A stretch of 64,000 bases of DNA from the NCBI RefSeq assembly GCF_900113435.1, contig NZ_FOPG01000003.1:124001-188000 (forward strand), read 5' to 3'. The translations under genes and the position numbers were made by a program. Under the pieces are notes generated by a model. The model was not told the origin of the DNA. It did not search any database and saw only the letters and a list, made by a program, of their open reading frames with translations. The stretch's first letter is position 1; the number at the start of each line of letters is the position of its first letter. This stretch comes from Sulfitobacter dubius (lineage in GTDB: Bacteria > Pseudomonadota > Alphaproteobacteria > Rhodobacterales > Rhodobacteraceae). This document shows positions 1-8,241 of this stretch, piece after piece.

Positions 1-201
1 GGTTTACCGGGTGCTAGGAAATCCGGATTGGAGTGCGAAAATATGAAACTGCGCTAAATTTTCGCAAGCATCAGAAAAATAACGACTTTATTGACATTTC
101 GGTGGGGTCGTGTGATTTCGTCGGCGCAATACAGCTGTTCTAGTGAGACGAGATTTTAGAGATGAAAGGAAGACACCGGATACACATTAATTCACTCCCC
201 C
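1..201. other. Non-coding left flank of Tn7-like module
   Basis: No convincing gene is seen here. The stretch is AT-richer than the chromosome to the right. It holds a 9-bp inverted repeat, TGCGAAAAT at 34-42 and ATTTTCGCA at 58-66, and two similar boxes, CATTTCGGTGG from 94 and GATTTCGTCGG from 113, 19 bp apart. Repeated short boxes beside tnsA are what a transposon end with TnsB-binding sites looks like, but no terminal TGT/ACA pair with a target duplication could be fixed. The true end may lie left of the window. Confidence 0.4.
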
Positions 202-229
202 AAAAAAACGCGTGCTACAAGAGCACGCG
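202..229 (-). terminator. Rho-independent terminator, minus strand
   Basis: CGCGTGCT (209-216) and AGCACGCG (222-229) form an 8-bp perfect stem with a 5-nt loop. On the minus strand the stem is followed by seven T (complement of A 202-208) and then G residues. This is a textbook intrinsic terminator for leftward transcription. No protein gene reads into it, so either a small RNA from about 230-350 or leftward read-through is being stopped. Confidence 0.65.
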
Positions 230-358
230 CTAAAAAGGTGGGGCGGATCTGCCCGATTGCATAGTCTTTAAATAAGCGCCTTGAAGCGCTAGGACAACAC
301 CAGATCTCGCCCTCCATCATTAAATAACCCTCCGCGCAGCTTCCTCTGTCGCGGACCG

Positions 359-1060
359 ATGGAGATATGTCCTCAAATGAATGGTGCAAGAAAACACTAT
401 GCACTACCCCCTTTGCCGAACCGTGCTGTTCGTAAGATCCCGAAATCCTCAAAGGGCCATTTTGTTGGTGAATTGGTTTATGACAATGTCGATGGCAAAC
501 CGCAGCGGCTGGGGTTTGGTAGTTACACGGAATTTAAGGCGGCGATTTGCTTGATTTACCGGTACGATTTCGCCGATATCGAAGAGCAGCTAGCGTCGTT
601 ACCTTTTCGACACCCCAAAGGTGTCCGCAGCCAACACTTCTTCGATTTTCGGTTCACCACGAAGGGTGGGCAGAGGCTCTGCATTTCCGTGAAACCGGAG
701 CGGATCGCGCAGACTTATGACTACCAGGCGATGATCGGCGCTGTGAAAAAAGCGGCGATCGGCAACATTTGTGACGCCGTAGTAACGGTGACCGAGCGCA
801 ACATCAGTCCGATCGAATTGCACAATGCCGAACTTTACCACGCCGCTCGTAGGCCTGAGCCGGACATTGATGCATTGGTTGTCGAGGGGTTGGCGCTGCT
901 CGAGGCACCGATTTCAATTGACCGGTTCCTCGAGAACATCGGCCTTTCCGGCCGAGGCTTTTTTAGCGTGGCCCGAGCGATTCGCTTCGGACATGCGCGC
1001 CTTTTTAACCCTGAAAAGATCCGCGGCAAAACGTTGATCGAACGGGGGGAACCTGCGTAA
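359..1060 (+). CDS. tnsA: TnsA-like transposon endonuclease
   Basis: Predicted TnsA-type subunit of a heteromeric Tn7-like transposase, which nicks the 5' ends of the element so that it moves by cut-and-paste. The protein is 233 residues, close to the usual 220-270. The nuclease core is suggested by a conserved Glu in GSYTEFKAA (about residue 58), the Asp of FFDFRF and the Lys of ISVKPER, giving an E...D...xxK restriction-fold pattern; the residue before VK is Ser rather than the usual Glu or Gln. The C-terminal part would contact TnsC. It is first in a tnsA-tnsB-tnsC-tniQ operon, 34 bp before tnsB. The start at 359 lacks a good ribosome site; ATG 377 is an alternative with GGAG 12 bp upstream. 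The call rests heavily on the gene order. Confidence 0.8.
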   Translation: MEICPQMNGARKHYALPPLPNRAVRKIPKSSKGHFVGELVYDNVDGKPQRLGFGSYTEFKAAICLIYRYDFADIEEQLASLPFRHPKGVRSQHFFDFRFTTKGGQRLCISVKPERIAQTYDYQAMIGAVKKAAIGNICDAVVTVTERNISPIELHNAELYHAARRPEPDIDALVVEGLALLEAPISIDRFLENIGLSGRGFFSVARAIRFGHARLFNPEKIRGKTLIERGEPA

Positions 1061-1094
1061 TGGCGGCCCATTCAAAAAACTTAAAAAGGTCCTT

Positions 1095-3254
1095 TTGGAG
1101 AAGGATTGCGAGTTCACGATTGGTGTCCGGCAAGGGCGCGTCCTTGAGTTGCGTTCCGAGGGATACTTGGTGTCTTGGGAAGAGTGGATGGATCAGAACT
1201 CTGGCGAATGCCATGAGAGTACTGCTAGCGTAATCTCGTTCGATGCGATCGTCACCGAAAACAATTACGGCACCCTTAAAATCCTCCGTCGCCCCTCTGC
1301 CAAACCGTTTGACCGTCAGCAGATTCGACGCATCGAACGATTGCCCGTCGAGGTCGCGCGCCAGCGCTTCAAGAAGCAATATGTCATGGCGATACAGGAT
1401 ATGATTGATGCCGGGGAGCTTCGGCTAATCCGCGACGATTTTTGTGACAAGATCATCGACATCGTTGCTAAAGGAAAAAACCGGTACGACAGGTATCTCG
1501 CGGGGCTTGCAATTCGAGAGAAAAAGAGGGGCGGCGCAAGGGCTCAAAGGAAGAGGCGGGAAATCGAGAAGTCGGTTGAGTTCCACCAAGGGTTCAAATG
1601 CGGCCAGACCATGTGGAAGTGGTACTGGCAGTGGCGTGACAACGGCGACGACGGACTCTTTGACAATTATAGGAACTGCGGAAAATACAATCGCTACGAC
1701 GATGCGACCGATGCATTCATCGTAAGCATCCTGAGCGCCCTTTGGGACCAAGAACGTCCGACCGTCAAGTCATTCGTTGAGAGCGTTCAAGCTGCGCTGG
1801 GCGCGGAGAATGAGCGGCGTGAACGTTTGCCTGTTCCGGCGATCAAGATGAAGATGGTCGGGTATGATTACATTCTGAGGTTGATCAAGGAGAATGCTCC
1901 GCTTGATCATAAAATCCGTAAGAACGGGTGGGACAAGACCTACAAAGACCTGCACACGTTGGGCCCTGGGATAGAGACTTCCCGCGCATTGCAGCGCGTC
2001 GAAATTGATGAATACACAGTTGATCTCTTCGTGCTCATGAAAAGCACTGACTTGTTTGAACATTTGCCGCAGTCAATCAAAAATATTCTGCAGTTGGACG
2101 GGGCTGCGCGACGGGTTACGCTGTCTGCCGCGCTTGATGTTCACACCCGCTGCTTTCTTGCGCTGCAGATCGTGCCTGAAGGCATTGAAAGCCCCCTGCG
2201 ACATACCGTGGAAATGATCTACACGGACAAGAACCCCATTGCCGACGCCGCTGGAGCCAAATTTGGTTGGCCGATGGCGGGGGCGCCTGAAACCATCGTT
2301 CTTGATCGTGGTCCCGCGTATGTCACAGATGATGCCTATGACGTTCTCGCAAGTCTCGGCATCACAAACCTGGGGGCGCCCGCCGGCAAGCCATGGCTAA
2401 AGCCTTTCATTGAGCGCGTTTTTAGGACGATTCACAGAGATCTTCTACTGCGTTTTTCTGGGCGGGCATTCAGCAATGTAATAGAACGCGGCGAGAATGA
2501 TTCCGCGGCACGTTCCACGCTGACTTTGGAGGCTTTTCTTGTATGGCTCGTGCGGTGGACCGTCGATGCCTACCACCCCAAATTCCACAAAGGTTTGGGA
2601 ATGTCTCCCAAGGAAGCGTGGGAAAAGGCAACCAAGGAGTGTGAACCCCGTTCGCTCAGCAGCGACGAAATGCGCGAGGCGTTCGGGAACCAGGGACGGC
2701 GAAAACTTAGCCGGAGCGGCCTTCGCGTGTGCCACATCGACTACCAGTCTGATGCTTGCATGGAAAAATTTCTCGATTCCGGTGCTGAATATTTCGATTA
2801 CCTTCGGTGGGATGGGGATATCGGTACCATCAGCGTACGCTGTGATGACGGTCCTTGGACCACCGTGCCAGCTGCGGATGAGCAGTGGATCGGCAAGAAC
2901 GATATCGATCTGCGGGTGTGGCTCCAGGAACGGGCTACGCAAGACCCTGATGAAGTCCGCGCGCGCCGTGATTTCATCAACGACGCTAACAAGGAGTCTG
3001 TTCGCCTGAAGCAGTTGAAGGGATTGCTTTCGCTGCCCAAGACGCCAGCCGAACTACAAAAAGATGTGGATCGGTTCATGCGGCATGCTGACACCGCAGA
3101 GCGGCGACATAAAGCAGGTCCCTATCGTGATCTCTTGGGTGACCTCGACAATGAGACGGGGGACCAGCCTTCGCAGTACACCTCGGAAAATGCTGCCGAC
3201 CATGAAGACACTGGCAGCAACCATAATGATTTTGATGACGATTCAATGGAATGA
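1095..3254 (+). CDS. tnsB: TnsB-like DDE transposase
   Basis: Transposase subunit that binds the transposon ends and catalyses 3'-end strand transfer. The protein is 719 residues. The rve/Mu-type catalytic core carries Asp305 (EIDEYTVDLF), Asp404 (VLDRGPAYV) and Glu440 (KPFIERVFR); the 35-residue D-E spacing and the GKPWLKPFIERVFRT setting are typical of the family. An N-terminal winged-helix/HTH region precedes it (about 100-280), and a Mu-C-type beta-barrel and a charged, acidic tail (DHEDTGSNHNDFDDDSME) follow. The start is TTG 1095, with AAAAGG 5 bp upstream. It overlaps tnsC by 4 bp (ATGA), indicating translational coupling. Confidence 0.92.
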   Translation: MEKDCEFTIGVRQGRVLELRSEGYLVSWEEWMDQNSGECHESTASVISFDAIVTENNYGTLKILRRPSAKPFDRQQIRRIERLPVEVARQRFKKQYVMAIQDMIDAGELRLIRDDFCDKIIDIVAKGKNRYDRYLAGLAIREKKRGGARAQRKRREIEKSVEFHQGFKCGQTMWKWYWQWRDNGDDGLFDNYRNCGKYNRYDDATDAFIVSILSALWDQERPTVKSFVESVQAALGAENERRERLPVPAIKMKMVGYDYILRLIKENAPLDHKIRKNGWDKTYKDLHTLGPGIETSRALQRVEIDEYTVDLFVLMKSTDLFEHLPQSIKNILQLDGAARRVTLSAALDVHTRCFLALQIVPEGIESPLRHTVEMIYTDKNPIADAAGAKFGWPMAGAPETIVLDRGPAYVTDDAYDVLASLGITNLGAPAGKPWLKPFIERVFRTIHRDLLLRFSGRAFSNVIERGENDSAARSTLTLEAFLVWLVRWTVDAYHPKFHKGLGMSPKEAWEKATKECEPRSLSSDEMREAFGNQGRRKLSRSGLRVCHIDYQSDACMEKFLDSGAEYFDYLRWDGDIGTISVRCDDGPWTTVPAADEQWIGKNDIDLRVWLQERATQDPDEVRARRDFINDANKESVRLKQLKGLLSLPKTPAELQKDVDRFMRHADTAERRHKAGPYRDLLGDLDNETGDQPSQYTSENAADHEDTGSNHNDFDDDSME

Positions 3255-4231
3255 CTATGAAGGAAATGAGCAATATCAGCCCCGCTAGTATCTCCGAAAA
3301 GCTTGCGTGGCTTGAGGACCGGTACTGGAAATTTGGAGAGGAAGAGAACTTCGACGACCACCTGTTGGACCTGTTTAACGTGGATGACGAAGGGCGCCGA
3401 ACAGCAGAGCCGCGTTTCGACCCGCTGACGGGCGAGACCAAAGGAATGATGGTCCTCGGTGCATCCGGAAATGGCAAGACAGCGCTTATGAGGCGTGCTT
3501 TGCGGGCTGATGAGATTCTGAAGGAGTTCGAGGTCGATCAGGGGGGGAACACGCTCTACATCACCGTTCCGCCGGAGGCTTCCATCAAGAAGCTAGCAGA
3601 AATCATCCTCGCGAAAACGGGCTATAGGACGGGCTATTCTAAGATTCGCGCCGCGGATGCGTGGGAAATTGCACGACATCGGTTTGGCAAAGTTGGCATC
3701 AAGGCTCTGGTGATCGACGAATGCCATCACATTCTCCGCCCAGGGGCCGGGCGTGATGTTCCTGCCGCCATTCAGGCACTGAAACATATTATGCAGTCTG
3801 AGGATCACGTAGCGCTGATCATTGCCGGTGTGCCTAGTTTGAAGGATGCGATTCTATCGGAGGCTTCCGGCGAAACCGCGCGCCGATTTACCGAGTTTTC
3901 TATGTCCAAGATACGCCCGGGGTCCAAGGGTGCCGCGACTTTTGGCAGAAACTTCGTAAAATCTGCCAACTTCCTTGGGCTCCAAGTTGCGGAAGAAGAC
4001 GCGATTCCCGATCGTATTCTTTTCGCCGAGCATGGTCAGGTCGGAAAATGTGTTGGGTTGGGAAAGGAAATTTTGCGTGCTGCGATCATCCGACAGCGTG
4101 ATGCGGTTACTCTTGATGCCGTAGAGCGCGTTTACCGGAAATCGAACGCCGGTCTTGATATGACGCCCTTTGATGGCGCGGGATGGGATGTGGTGAAGTC
4201 TGAACTGACCGCTATCGGATGGGGGCAGTGA
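3251..4231 (+). CDS. tnsC: TnsC-like AAA+ ATPase
   Basis: AAA+ regulator that links the target selector (TniQ) to the TnsA-TnsB transposase and confers target immunity in this family. The protein is 326 residues. The Walker A motif GASGNGKT is at 70-77 and Walker B LVIDE at 153-157 followed by CHH. The sensor-like segment IIAGVPSLKDAI is also typical of TniB/TnsC proteins. ATG 3251 overlaps the tnsB stop, and the 3' end overlaps the tniQ start as TGATG. This shorter length fits TniB-like TnsC variants better than the 555-residue Tn7 protein. Confidence 0.9.
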   Translation: MTMKEMSNISPASISEKLAWLEDRYWKFGEEENFDDHLLDLFNVDDEGRRTAEPRFDPLTGETKGMMVLGASGNGKTALMRRALRADEILKEFEVDQGGNTLYITVPPEASIKKLAEIILAKTGYRTGYSKIRAADAWEIARHRFGKVGIKALVIDECHHILRPGAGRDVPAAIQALKHIMQSEDHVALIIAGVPSLKDAILSEASGETARRFTEFSMSKIRPGSKGAATFGRNFVKSANFLGLQVAEEDAIPDRILFAEHGQVGKCVGLGKEILRAAIIRQRDAVTLDAVERVYRKSNAGLDMTPFDGAGWDVVKSELTAIGWGQ

Positions 4232-5703
4232 TGATCCTTTGGCCTCGCCTTGCTTTTGACCACGGTGAAACCCTGCTGTCCTACGCAGACCGGCTGTCTG
4301 TCCTGCACACCGGGCGTGGCATGGAACGCCTTGTCAGGGATCTTGGGATCAACACTAAACATTTCAGGTCTGGGCGCGGAGAAGCGGTACTGGCCTTTGC
4401 CGAGGCTGTCGAAGTGCCGGTTGAGGACGCTAATCAGGCTTCGGTGCGCGTTTTCCAGCGGAGTGCATCTTTCCGCGGAGAGCCGATCTCGAAGACTTTC
4501 CTGAGCCCGCGCGTGGCCCGCTACTGCCCATGCTGCCTTGCAGAGGACGGTGACCATGCCGATCGCCGGTTTCGTCTGATCTGGGGCTTCCGTCATGTCG
4601 CCCGCTGTGATCGGCATTCGACGTGGCTCTTGGGGGCCCCGTGCAAGGACGAAGTCAACCTGCGCCTTGCTCTCGGTGGGGAACGACTCGGGTCACCGCG
4701 TATGGCCTCGCCTGAAACTCCGGAATACCTCGCGTGGCTACGGGCTCGCCTTACCGGCGGCGCCTGCATCGGGGGCTCTTGGATGAGGGGGCAAACCTTG
4801 GAGCAAGTGCTTGTCGCCTCTGAAATGCTGGGTGGCATTCTCCAGCACGGTCACAAGGTGGTCCTGAAAAAGCTTTCCCCGGAGCAGACCGAAGAGGCGA
4901 CCGACATCGGGTTTGCTATCTACTCCGAGGGCCCCGAGGCAATCGAAGAAGCACTGGATACCATCCGTAGAAGATCACCCGCCACTGCGGTTCAGGCCGG
5001 TCCTTTGGCCTACTACGGCAAGCTCTATGATTGGTTGGACCGTCGTAGCAATGCCATCGATCCGGGCCCGATCCGCGACATTCTACGCGATCATATCTTG
5101 AAGCACTCAGCCGTTGAGCCCGGAACCAGGGTACTGGGCGTAGAAATTACCGACCGACGGTTTCACACCCTGTACAGCCTGTCGACCGCAGTAGGCATCG
5201 AGCGTCCACGTCTGTCGCGCCTCCTGAAAAAGTTAGGTGAGATTCCGGCAAGCGCAACCGAAGTCGAAACAGGCAATATGGTTTTTGATGTCGACAAGAC
5301 GGTTCCTCTGATCGAAGCGTTTAAAACTGCAATTCCGCTCCAAGACGTCCCTGAATATCTGGGAGCGAGCCATCGGCAAGTGGAAATTCTTTATCGCGCT
5401 CGGGTGCTCCAGCCTCTGGTTCCGCGCACCAAACGTGGCGCTGTACGCAACGTTGTGTTTGGTAAGTCGCATCTTGATAAGTTCTTAAAGCGCATTCTCG
5501 ATTTGCCGGTCTTGGATGACGCCGCTGGAGAAGCCTACCATCCAATTTCGTATGCCTGTCAGCGAGGTGCCGGGTATTTTGAGGACATTTTCAGCGACAT
5601 ATTTCAGGGGCACATCTTGGCGTTCCGCCATTTAGAAAGAACCGGTATCTCTGCCATCTATGTCGATGTCGGCGCCTTGGCCTCGATGAAAAAATCCATT
5701 TGA
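4231..5703 (+). CDS. tniQ: TniQ/TnsD-family target selector
   Basis: Target-site selection protein of the Tn7-like element. The TniQ domain occupies about the first 150 residues (LAFDHGETLLSYADRLS...), with a zinc-finger arrangement Cys99-x2-Cys102 and Cys126-x2-His129 (YCPCCLAED; ARCDRHSTWLL). Some 340 further residues follow, including HTH-like segments, giving 490 residues in all. This is the length of TnsD-type proteins that recognise a fixed attachment site, rather than the short TniQ of CRISPR-guided elements. ATG 4231 overlaps the tnsC stop and has a GGGGG ribosome site just upstream; an in-frame ATG at 4219 is less likely. Which site it recognises cannot be told from sequence. Confidence 0.85.
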   Translation: MILWPRLAFDHGETLLSYADRLSVLHTGRGMERLVRDLGINTKHFRSGRGEAVLAFAEAVEVPVEDANQASVRVFQRSASFRGEPISKTFLSPRVARYCPCCLAEDGDHADRRFRLIWGFRHVARCDRHSTWLLGAPCKDEVNLRLALGGERLGSPRMASPETPEYLAWLRARLTGGACIGGSWMRGQTLEQVLVASEMLGGILQHGHKVVLKKLSPEQTEEATDIGFAIYSEGPEAIEEALDTIRRRSPATAVQAGPLAYYGKLYDWLDRRSNAIDPGPIRDILRDHILKHSAVEPGTRVLGVEITDRRFHTLYSLSTAVGIERPRLSRLLKKLGEIPASATEVETGNMVFDVDKTVPLIEAFKTAIPLQDVPEYLGASHRQVEILYRARVLQPLVPRTKRGAVRNVVFGKSHLDKFLKRILDLPVLDDAAGEAYHPISYACQRGAGYFEDIFSDIFQGHILAFRHLERTGISAIYVDVGALASMKKSI

Positions 5704-5730
5704 AATCGTATGAAATCCCGGTCCACTTAG

Positions 5731-5751
5731 CCCGCTTCGGCGGGATTTTTT
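5731..5751 (+). terminator. Intrinsic terminator after tniQ
   Basis: CCCGC (5731-5735), a TTCG tetraloop and GCGGG (5740-5744) are followed by ATTTTTT. It sits 27 bp after the tniQ stop and should end the tnsABC-tniQ transcript. An alternative longer pairing of AAATCCCG (5713-5720) with CGGGATTT (5741-5748) is also possible. Confidence 0.85.
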
Positions 5752-5767
5752 GTGTCTATTTACACTG

Positions 5768-5797
5768 TTTCGCGGGATCTTCGTCCGATTTTCGCGG
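5768..5797. repeat. Two TTTCGCGG boxes, 22 bp apart
   Basis: TTTCGCGG occurs at 5768-5775 and again at 5790-5797 in the same orientation, 22 bp (two helical turns) apart. Related sequence (ATTTTCGCA and its inverse) occurs at 34-66 on the other side of the tns genes. Spaced boxes shared by both flanks are consistent with TnsB-binding sites; this is inference from pattern and position. Confidence 0.4.
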
Positions 5798-5935
5798 ATT
5801 CTTTGCTCCCATTGCGAACCAGCGGTCAATAATGAATTGATTTCTTTTGATTTTTCGAGCTTCATCGAGATAACTTTGCCCCAATTTACAGCTTTTAACG
5901 TAGCTTTCTTGGATTAGCAGTATTCAGCGTTTTTC

Positions 5936-5980
5936 TTGTCGTGTGTTCGCCGCGTTCCCGTTTGTCGCGTGTTTTACGCG
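5936..5980. repeat. Two tandem imperfect 19-bp repeats
   Basis: TTGTCGTGTGTTCGCCGCG at 5936-5954 and TTGTCGCGTGTTTTACGCG at 5962-5980 match at 15 of 19 positions, with a 26-bp period. GTCGTGTG also occurs at 107-114 left of tnsA. A weaker inverted copy may lie at 6061-6079. They are candidate transposase-binding repeats or the edge of the element. Confidence 0.45.
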
Positions 5981-6051
5981 CCCCTGCACCCATTACGCTG
6001 GGACGGGTCAAGCTCGTCTAGCTGGTTGCTCATAGGGCGCCAGTCTACTGG

Positions 6052-7749
6052 ATGGAGAATCGCGCGTCACCTCTCGACAGTCGGGCACCAAAGCACATAT
6101 CGAATAGGGATAGCTACATAGGCCCGTTTGTTTTGCCCGACCGCATTTCTCCACTGATCCTTTTCCGCAACCAGACCTTCCGCTCTCTCTGGATCGCCGC
6201 GCTGGCGTCGAACTTTGGCGGGCTGGTGCAGGCGGTGGGGGCCGCGTGGCTTATGACTTCGCTGTCGGACTCGCAGAATATGGTGGCGCTGGTGCAGGGC
6301 TCGGTGGCGCTGCCAATCATGATCTTCTCGTTATTGGCGGGCGTCTTCGCCGACAATTTTGACCGCCGCCGGGTCATGTTGATCGCGCAAAGCTTTATGT
6401 TCGGCGTCTCGATCTTGCTGACCTTTATGGCATTTGAGGGCTGGCTAACGCCTTGGTTGCTTCTGGCCTTCACCTTTTCCATCGGATGTGGCACGGCACT
6501 GCACAATCCGTCTTGGCAGGCCACCATGGGTGATATTGTCAGCCGAGAGGAACTGCCCTCGGCAGTGTCGCTGAACTCCATGGGGTTCAATCTGATGCGC
6601 AGCATCGGGCCAGCCGCGGGCGGGGCGATTGTTGCGATTGCGGGGGCGGCGGCGGCCTTTGCCGTCAATGCGCTGAGCTATGTGGCGATCATTCTTGCCT
6701 TGCTGCGGTGGAAAGCGCCGCTGCGCGATACGCATTTGCCGCGTGAGCCGATGGGCAGCGCCTTCTCCGCTGGGCTGCGTTATGTGGCTATGTCACCCAA
6801 TCTGATGCGGGTCATCTTGCGCGGATTTTGGTTCGGACTGTCGGCTATCGCACTACTGGCGCTGTTGCCGGTCGTGGTGCGCGAGACATTGCAAGCGACG
6901 GCCTTTGTCTATGGGATCATGCTGGGTTGTTTCGGCATGGGGGCGGTGTTTGGCGCATTGGCGAACGCGGGGCTCCGGGCGCGGTTTCGCAATGAGATGA
7001 TCGCGCGTGGCGGTTTTGTTGGCTTTGCCCTTAGCTGTGCCGTGCTGGCGGTAAGCGCGCAGCCTGTCCTGTCGGGTGCTGCGCTGATGCTCGCAGGCGC
7101 GTGCTGGGTGTTGTCGTTGTCGATGTTCAATGTGACGATCCAGCTTTCAACGCCGCGATGGGTCGTGGGCCGGGTAATCGCGCTTTATCAGACCGGCACC
7201 TTCGGGGGCATGGCGGCGGGCAGTCTGATCTGGGGGATCGTCGCCGACCGGGGCGGGCCGGAATCCGCGCTCGCCGGGGCCAGTGTGATGCTGCTGATTG
7301 GTGCGCTAATCGGCTTGCGGCTGCCGCTGCCGGAGTTTAGCGGGCTCGATCTTGACCCCCTCAACCGTTTCAAAGAACCCGACACGCGGTTTGATCTTAG
7401 CTATCGCAGCGGGCCGGTGATGGTCATGGTCGATTATGAGATCGCTCAGGCGGATGTGCCGGAGTTTCTAACTGCGATGAGCCTCCGGCGTCGGGTGCGC
7501 ATCCGCGATGGTGCGCAGCAATGGGCGCTGTTACGTGATCTGCACCGACCAGAGCATTGGAGCGAAAGTTACCATGTGCCCACGTGGGGTGAATACGTCC
7601 GCCACAACGAGCGGCGAACTAATGCTGATGCAGAGCTATCGGATCAGATCAGACGGCTACATCGAGGGGACACCCCGCCCGAAGTGCACCGCATGATCGA
7701 GCGCCAAACCGTGCCACTGCGCGACGACATGCTGCAAAAAGAGACGTAA
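6052..7749 (+). CDS. MFS exporter with C-terminal ABM-like domain
   Basis: Major-facilitator exporter of the EntS-like (MFS_3) branch. From about residue 30 the sequence follows the family (SPLILFRNQTFRSLWIAALASNFGG), with about 12 hydrophobic segments to residue 420. A soluble C-terminal domain follows (about 430-565; VMVMVDYEIAQADVPEFL...) resembling the antibiotic-biosynthesis-monooxygenase fold often fused to this branch. The first 27 codons do not look like the family and come from the repeat-rich DNA after the Tn7-like module, so the native start may have been lost; TTG 6133 is a possible shorter start. The substrate is unknown. Confidence 0.8.
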   Translation: MENRASPLDSRAPKHISNRDSYIGPFVLPDRISPLILFRNQTFRSLWIAALASNFGGLVQAVGAAWLMTSLSDSQNMVALVQGSVALPIMIFSLLAGVFADNFDRRRVMLIAQSFMFGVSILLTFMAFEGWLTPWLLLAFTFSIGCGTALHNPSWQATMGDIVSREELPSAVSLNSMGFNLMRSIGPAAGGAIVAIAGAAAAFAVNALSYVAIILALLRWKAPLRDTHLPREPMGSAFSAGLRYVAMSPNLMRVILRGFWFGLSAIALLALLPVVVRETLQATAFVYGIMLGCFGMGAVFGALANAGLRARFRNEMIARGGFVGFALSCAVLAVSAQPVLSGAALMLAGACWVLSLSMFNVTIQLSTPRWVVGRVIALYQTGTFGGMAAGSLIWGIVADRGGPESALAGASVMLLIGALIGLRLPLPEFSGLDLDPLNRFKEPDTRFDLSYRSGPVMVMVDYEIAQADVPEFLTAMSLRRRVRIRDGAQQWALLRDLHRPEHWSESYHVPTWGEYVRHNERRTNADAELSDQIRRLHRGDTPPEVHRMIERQTVPLRDDMLQKET

Positions 7750-8241
7750 GTGGCGCGGTAGTGCAGGGGCCGTATTTCAGCGGTTCTTGCCCCGCAGCAG
7801 CTTCTGAGCTGGGCCGGCGATTTGACCCGCCGATGATGGCTGTACCCGGCTCACGATGAATCGGGGCGGGAACAGCGCGTGCTTTACGCTCTCACAGGCC
7901 GATTTGAAACGGTCGGTCCTGTCGCGCGCGGACGCTCGAGCCCCTCGCCTATGACAAAGTTGTTGTGGTCAAGCTTTGCGGGCAGCCACAGGAGGAAACG
8001 GGTTTGCCCCGGCCGGTTTAAGGGACAAAGCCCCGCCATAGCAGCAGCAGAACGAACAAAACCCGCATCGATCAAGAATGTTATACGGTCATAAAATTGC
8101 ACAACAATCTTGCTCTCGATGAGTCTCTGACGGACAATTCTTGCCAAATGAGATCATTCGGTTAGTCTCTGATCTCGGGTCGTCCGACCAAAAGCGTATT
8201 TTAAAGTAAGCAAACGGGCGATCACTCTGGGAGGAGGAAAC
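7750..8241. other. Intergenic region before TRAP operon
   Basis: No gene is supported; short frames on both strands lack family-like sequence or ribosome sites. Near the 3' end is an imperfect palindrome TTATACGGTCATAA (8080-8093) that could be a regulator site for the TRAP operon. The ribosome site GGGAGGAGG precedes the 8242 start. Confidence 0.4.

Larger units (their letters stand above)
5752..6051. other. AT-rich, repeat-bearing stretch after tniQ
   Basis: No gene is supported in these 300 bp. The first two-thirds are clearly AT-richer than the chromosome that follows. Two TTTCGCGG boxes and a pair of 19-bp imperfect repeats lie here (separate entries). The stretch is the best place to look for the element's second end; a candidate terminal ACA occurs at 6077-6079 (CTCTCGACA), just beyond it, but no target duplication could be confirmed. 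Confidence 0.4.

Noticed and set aside
192..452. 86-codon open frame on the minus strand upstream of tnsA
   Set aside because: It reads through the intrinsic terminator at 202-229 and overlaps the 5' end of tnsA; no family-like sequence or ribosome site.
1..6130. CRISPR-associated transposon
   Set aside because: No repeat array or cas genes are visible and the TniQ is too long for the usual guided type; the left flank outside the window remains unseen.
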